Positions 59,571 to 64,000 of a stretch of 64,000 nt of DNA are shown piece after piece (the stretch's first letter is position 1; every line of letters starts with the position of its first letter). This DNA comes from Patiria miniata. Lineage: Eukaryota > Echinodermata > Asteroidea > Valvatida > Asterinidae. The position numbers were made by a program, and so were the translations under genes. The notes under the pieces are model-generated. The model was not told the DNA's origin, did not search any database, and was given only the letters and a program-made list of their open reading frames with translations. The stretch spans positions 2,170,001 to 2,234,000 of the forward strand of contig NW_024037052.1 in the NCBI RefSeq assembly GCF_015706575.1, read 5' to 3'.

Positions 59571-61030
59571 CTAGAGGTTCGCGTTTGTTGTTACAAACGC
59601 AGAGTGGTCGGGTAGACAACCATTTCATTCGGATAGACAACCATTTCATTAGACATTGTCCAGTTAAATTATGAATATGTTTATGTCAGAAAAAAAGGAC
59701 CAAGAACTTCAACATTTCCAGTACCAATTATTTTATACAAAAAGAATGCGTCTTTTAAGGTTTGATAAATTTCAGTAAAAAACAGTTGGGTACACGTACA
59801 AGTTATTTCCGGTTTGATGGCGTCATCAGTCAAAACAGGGAAGGGAGGACACTTGTTTATCATTAAGTAAAAATAACGCATGGAAATATGGAAATGAAGT
59901 GTATGTAATAATAACAGTTAACTTTCAGTTTTTTGGGGGCAAAAAACAAAGTCATGAGATAGGGATCAAATGATGGATTTAAATTAAAAATAAAATGGTC
60001 ATTGTTGAATTCTCCCTAAAGTAACTTCCGGTCTGATGACGTCATGATTATGAAACCGTACAAATTCATTTGTGGTTGCTCACGGGATATATAAGGGCAA
60101 TATATTATAAAAATTTGATTGAGGGTTTTAACATTTTAAAAGATTAAACTGTTTTCTATGTGCCGCTGGAGGGCGCCCTTTCGTGGATGACGTCAAAATA
60201 ATGTTTTTTGATTGGCATTCCTCACTTAACACTTCCATAATGTATTTGTCTGTAGTAAAATGCTTCCATGTTAGAGTTAGATTCAGTTTCTATTGCACTT
60301 CCGGTAACACCGGAGGGAAAGGTCAAGCAGTTTTGTGCCCGGGAATAAGAAATGTTGCTCAAGGCACCGTCTACAACCTCACGAAAAAACGAACACGATA
60401 CTCTATTTAGTTCAAGAGATATAGGTCAAAGTATTTTGTCAAATCGTGCAATGAAATCGCTTGTAATTTGATACCTGATGACGTCATGATAACGTAACAA
60501 CAGTTATAACATCTTTGTAACATTGTACATGTTCACACTAGGTTTTATGATCATACCGTAAACCGTTTGGAAGAAATAGTGCTTTGTTTCGATTTCAGGC
60601 TAATTACGACTTATTTTGAATTCACCTAAACTTGACCTTCCGGTAGACCCGGAAGTAAAGGCCAAGCGAGTTTACGTACACGACAAAAAATGTTTATCAA
60701 TTTATGGTCTATCAGATAACAAGGTAGGAGCATAATTGATTAATTTGTTGAAGAGTTATAGATGAAAGGAGATCGTCATTTTTTCAACAAAAATCGCTTG
60801 TAATTTGACAGCCGATGACGTCATAATGACGTCATTGTAATATGCACCACTCGGAATGAGGTTCAATATATGTTAAAAGTTACAAGTTCATATCAAATAC
60901 CGTTTTAGGAGAAAACCCGCGGAAACGTGCTATGCAGAAGAAAAAAAAAGAACGAAAGAAAAGAAAGAAAGAAAGAAAGATTAATCGCAACAAATCCAAA
61001 GAGTGGTCGGGTTGTGCCCGACCACTCAAC
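59571..61030 (-). repeat. Right arm of 3.9-kb giant foldback
   Basis: This is the reverse-complement partner of 57,098-58,573, with scattered substitutions and a ~70-bp deletion at about 59,935. It ends in the hairpin GAGTGGTCGGG/CCCGACCACTC at 61,001-61,029. Near the inner end, AGACAACCATTTCATT is duplicated in tandem (59,614-59,652). A small perfect hairpin with 14-bp arms (GGCTTTTTCGCAAA) lies just outside at 61,040-61,068. No target duplication was found outside the arms. Confidence 0.9.
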
Positions 61031-61446
61031 AAAAAGAAAGGCTTTTTCGCAAATTTTGCGAAAAAGCCAAAAAACGTTTTCCCGCCTCCACGAATAAAGG
61101 AAAATTTGAAAAAGAAAATAGAAAAAAAATCACCAATATTTCTAGGGAAAAAGAGTTGAATTGTTCCCATATTCAAAATACAAAATCGGACGGTAAAAAT
61201 AATGTTTCAGTCTTGATTCATAAGATTTAAATCTCAGTTGTATTTGGAATCAATGAGGATGGCTATAACGTGCTTGTTTCAACAGATCAGGGGAAGAGGA
61301 GCAATGGTTATTGGTATATGCCTGACTCACTAGAAAGTGAAGAGAGACATGTCCATTAGCATCACACTGCAGTCACATTTGCCCTAAACTGATTCTTTAC
61401 TTAACCCTATGAGGGCCGGGGGCGGAATCCGCCCCCCCCCCCTCAC

Positions 61447-61612
61447 TTTTTGGCTGGTCTCGACTCGAGACCAGCCAAAATATCGAGACCAAAGGGGACT
61501 GAGACCGAGAGCAAGACCGAGACCACAGCTCCCAAGACCGAGACCGAGACCGAGACCGGAAAAAAGTGGTATCGAGACCGAGACCGAGACCGGTCTCGAG
61601 ACCTACAACACT
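61447..61612 (+). repeat. Right subterminal GAGACC array
   Basis: Roughly fifteen GAGACC-type units run up to the right terminus, in the same orientation as the left array on the plus strand. Only the last few bases (GGTCTCGAGACC) form a local inverted pair next to the terminal repeat. The array gives an Arg/Pro-rich frame that is not a gene. Confidence 0.85.
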
Positions 61613-61621
61613 GACATTTAG

Positions 61622-63891
61622 TAAAAATTATTAAGATACAGCAAAGATGAAAGGACAGGAAGAAATAAATCATTAAATTCAGAAAGCAAACCTGCATCAA
61701 CTTGTATCTAATTTTATTAACTGTTTGGTGTTAAATTATAAGATCTGTTTATAAAAAAAACACTGACAAGATTGCCTCAGGATACACGTTTTAGATGTAT
61801 GCACATTGTTGTTTATGAGACACACTATAAAAGAAATACATGCGGATTAGTGAATATGCCCGCGGGTTAGTTAAGAGTCTGTTTCAGTAGGCCGGCTGGC
61901 TAGTGGCAAAAAGGAGTTAGAGGAAATGTACATCATTGGCTTTTGCTGTAATTTTCAGAAATGAACTATTTGTGGGGTTAGTATAATAGATCAAATATTG
62001 TTGCACTCACACGTTTGAAGTTTTGTGTTCCAAAATGATGTTAAAACCATGAAAAACAAAAATGTTCAAGTAGTCTAGTTCCCTGACTCCACTAAAGATG
62101 AAATGGATAAAAAAAATACCGGAAAATTGTAAGGGAATCAGTCTAGCTGGCCTGCACCCGTTCATGAACATGGAACCAATAGCAAACAAAATTTGGACGG
62201 AAAAAATGGTAAATTAGGAGTAGTAGTTGAAAAATAGTCAGGTTTTTCCAACGGTGGTCGGCCGACCACCGTTGGAAATGTATACAAAAGTACAATGTTT
62301 TTCTTGAAAATGACTTCACACCAGGGCCCCTAATTTTACATGATGCTTTAGACTGTCATTTACCAACATCCTAGTAAGGTATTTCGTAACAACTTGGTAG
62401 TTTTATTTTTGATGTTTGCAAATGTTGTATTTTTAGTCCGAAAATTTGGGACTCTCAATACTGTGTATGAGAGTCCCAAAACCTAAGGAATTGAAAACAT
62501 GCAATACAAGAAAATAGACTGGCACCTGAAACAACCAGTCCAACAACTCTTCGGCAGTACTGCATCGATCAACTGTGCCAAAAGAAACGTGTGGCATGAA
62601 CCGGGAACTTGTCTCTATGTTTACTACACATTTATCCATAGTCAGCCACCAGACAAATGACTATGAATAAACAGGTCAGTCTTTTCAAATAGTTGGACCA
62701 TGGTTGGACATGTACCAGTCTAGTCTTTAGCCTAATTTTGAAATCACTTGACTTCCCTCTCATGTGCAAAATATTGATGAAATGTCTCCTTTAAACATTG
62801 AATTGAGTCTGCAAATTTGGTTGGTGAAATTCAGAGGACCTTTTCTTTGCCCAGTGGAATTTTTGGAGAAATTTGCTGGCTAAAGAGTGAGTAAAGTGGG
62901 CCTGGTTTAGTTTTACACGTTTCAGAACACTCCAGGCACCAGTCTGTGTCGAACCCTGCCGGAAACGAAGCCAAGTTTTGAAAAAGGGCCGTCATGTTAA
63001 TTTTTACTGTGAAGGACGGGAGCATTACATTAAAAAAGGGGGTTAAAAAATTATCATTCCTGCTTAATTTGTAATGGAGAGAGAAATACATCTAGATCAA
63101 TTTGAGCTTGGTTTTAAAATCAAAAGTGGAAATACTACATAGTTTCTTGAAATTAAAGCTGGAGAAGCATATTACAACAGACCCCTAAATTTTCAGAAAC
63201 TAACATGGAAAAGAAAGGGTGAAAATTACACTTTGAAAACAAATTAAACTAAGGTGTATCTGCTTATTTTAAGAAGAGTGATATGTTACCCAAAAATTCA
63301 CTGAGGGTTAAAATGCATTACATGGATATAATCTTTAAAATATAACTCGTGATGATAAAGCCTGTCTATTGAAGCATTGTTGCTCAGCCTGCGATACGCA
63401 GATAAATCATGTCATACATAATGCAGTAAGCACGGGAATTGACACAAAGAGACAAAACCATTAACTTGTGCTTCCAAATATTAATTGACATCGAGAGGTT
63501 TTTGATAAGAAAACACATAAACTGCTATCATATATAATGCAGTATAACTACTAGCTTGCCCAGTCGTATTCGCTATGATTGCTAAACGTTTAATGACTGC
63601 AGAGGAATCACCCCCGATGCATGAATTAATTGTGTTTGACTCGTGGCAGAAAAAAATACCCTTGAAATGTATGTGGGAGGCTGCCTCTAGAATACTGAAT
63701 CAGACTTAAAATTGAAAACCGTCTACTAAATAAATAAATAATAAGTCATGCCATTTGTTGGCAATTGCCAATTCGGTTTTGACGTTTGTAATTATGAAAA
63801 AGTCGTTTTGCCTGATAATATGGTGAACAACAAATTGATCGAGCTGTCATACATAATGAGGGAACTGCGGAAAATGCGATACCATTGCTGT
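61622..63891. other. Unassigned AT-rich intergenic sequence
   Basis: Minus-strand frames of 60-86 codons (62,007-62,189, 62,433-62,639 and 62,831-63,091) carry no motif that I know. Apart from the palindrome at 62,245-62,278 I see no repeats or RNA genes. Confidence 0.4.
62245..62278. repeat. Perfect 34-bp palindrome without spacer
   Basis: TTTCCAACGGTGGTCGG is followed directly by its exact reverse complement. The core GGTGGTCGG resembles the GAGTGGTCGGG tips of the giant foldback. No target duplication was seen. Confidence 0.9.
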
Positions 63892-64000
63892 CAGTGGCGT
63901 ATCCAGCTTTTCATGTCGGGGGGCAACCGCACTCGCACATCCGCGCCGAAAATGTAGACATGTTTTTTTTCTCCGGACACTTTTGATGAAAATAGTTACT
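63892..64000 (+). mobile_element. Left end of a third hAT-like family member
   Basis: It starts CAGTGGCGTATCCAG, then a short G-run and AAAATGTAGACATG followed by TTTTCTCCGGACACTTTTGA. These match the left ends and subterminal phrase of the elements at 35,665 and 42,909. It runs off the window, so its right end and target duplication are not visible. Confidence 0.6.

Larger units (their letters stand above)
53370..61613. mobile_element. 8.24-kb hAT-type insertion with 11-bp TIRs and 8-bp TSD
   Basis: The left end is CAGTGTTGTAGTCGAGACC and the right end, on the minus strand, is CAGTGTTGTAGGTCTCGAGAC, sharing an 11-bp perfect terminal repeat. The perfect 8-bp direct repeat ACATTTAG lies immediately outside both ends (53,362-53,369 and 61,614-61,621). 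CAG-starting ends with an 8-bp duplication are diagnostic of hAT-like transposition. Contents: GAGACC arrays just inside both ends, a CRE-motif-rich interior and a nested 3.9-kb foldback. No frame over 100 codons and no transposase block was recognised, so it is non-autonomous or fully decayed. Without the nested foldback it would be ~4.3 kb, a usual hAT size. Confidence 0.82.

Noticed and set aside
61401..61416. TTAACCCTATGAGGG, resembling a piggyBac-type end at a TTAA target
   Set aside because: No partner end or second TTAA was found at a plausible distance.
61409..61621. Arg/Pro-rich frame
   Set aside because: It is a translation of the GAGACC subterminal array.

Overview
This is a gene-poor, repeat-dominated stretch of a eukaryotic (metazoan) nuclear genome. 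No intact protein-coding gene is recognisable. The remnants of non-LTR retrotransposons of RTE-like and CR1/L2-like type, the tRNA-derived SINEs, the many foldback and TIR elements and the tandem satellite fit an invertebrate. A marine deuterostome (echinoderm, hemichordate or lancelet) is my guess from the repeat types and the recurrent TAGGCCTA motif, but the sequence does not prove it.

Layout. (1) 1-29,968 is a satellite array of 69 head-to-tail copies of a ~427-bp monomer. The copies are nearly identical and the array begins before the window. Only the last two units are degenerate, and the last is split by a 468-bp foldback transposon with a 9-bp target duplication. (2) 29,969-45,776 is a large, old, imperfect inverted repeat. 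Its arms are about 29.97-34.04 kb and 41.03-45.78 kb, with a second, inner palindrome at 34.86-37.15 kb. Younger elements landed in one arm and not the other, so the opposite arm preserves the empty site. These are a ~1.9-kb RTE-like retrotransposon (itself split by a hAT-like element), a second hAT-like element and a TIR element. The spacer holds CR1-like remnants, SINEs and two members of a small 9-bp-TSD TIR family. (3) 46,111-46,589 carries one diverged satellite monomer in the opposite orientation, just outside the right arm. The satellite therefore looks like an arm-edge sequence that was amplified on the left side only. (4) 46.6-53.36 kb holds an L2/CR1-like 3' end and several short foldbacks, one of which is a ~290-bp cluster of 14 copies of an 11-bp motif at roughly 20-bp spacing. 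(5) 53,370-61,613 is bounded by 11-bp terminal inverted repeats and a perfect 8-bp direct repeat (ACATTTAG), so it reads as one 8.24-kb hAT-type insertion. It contains GAGACC subterminal arrays, 15 perfect TGACGTCA octamers and a nested 3.9-kb giant foldback (arms ~1.47 kb), but no transposase. (6) 61.6-64.0 kb is AT-rich unassigned sequence with one perfect 34-bp palindrome and the start of another hAT-like family member.

Nothing here acts as an operon or pathway. The coherent story is evolutionary: successive inversion-duplications, transposon insertions and satellite amplification, which can be ordered from nesting and from empty sites.
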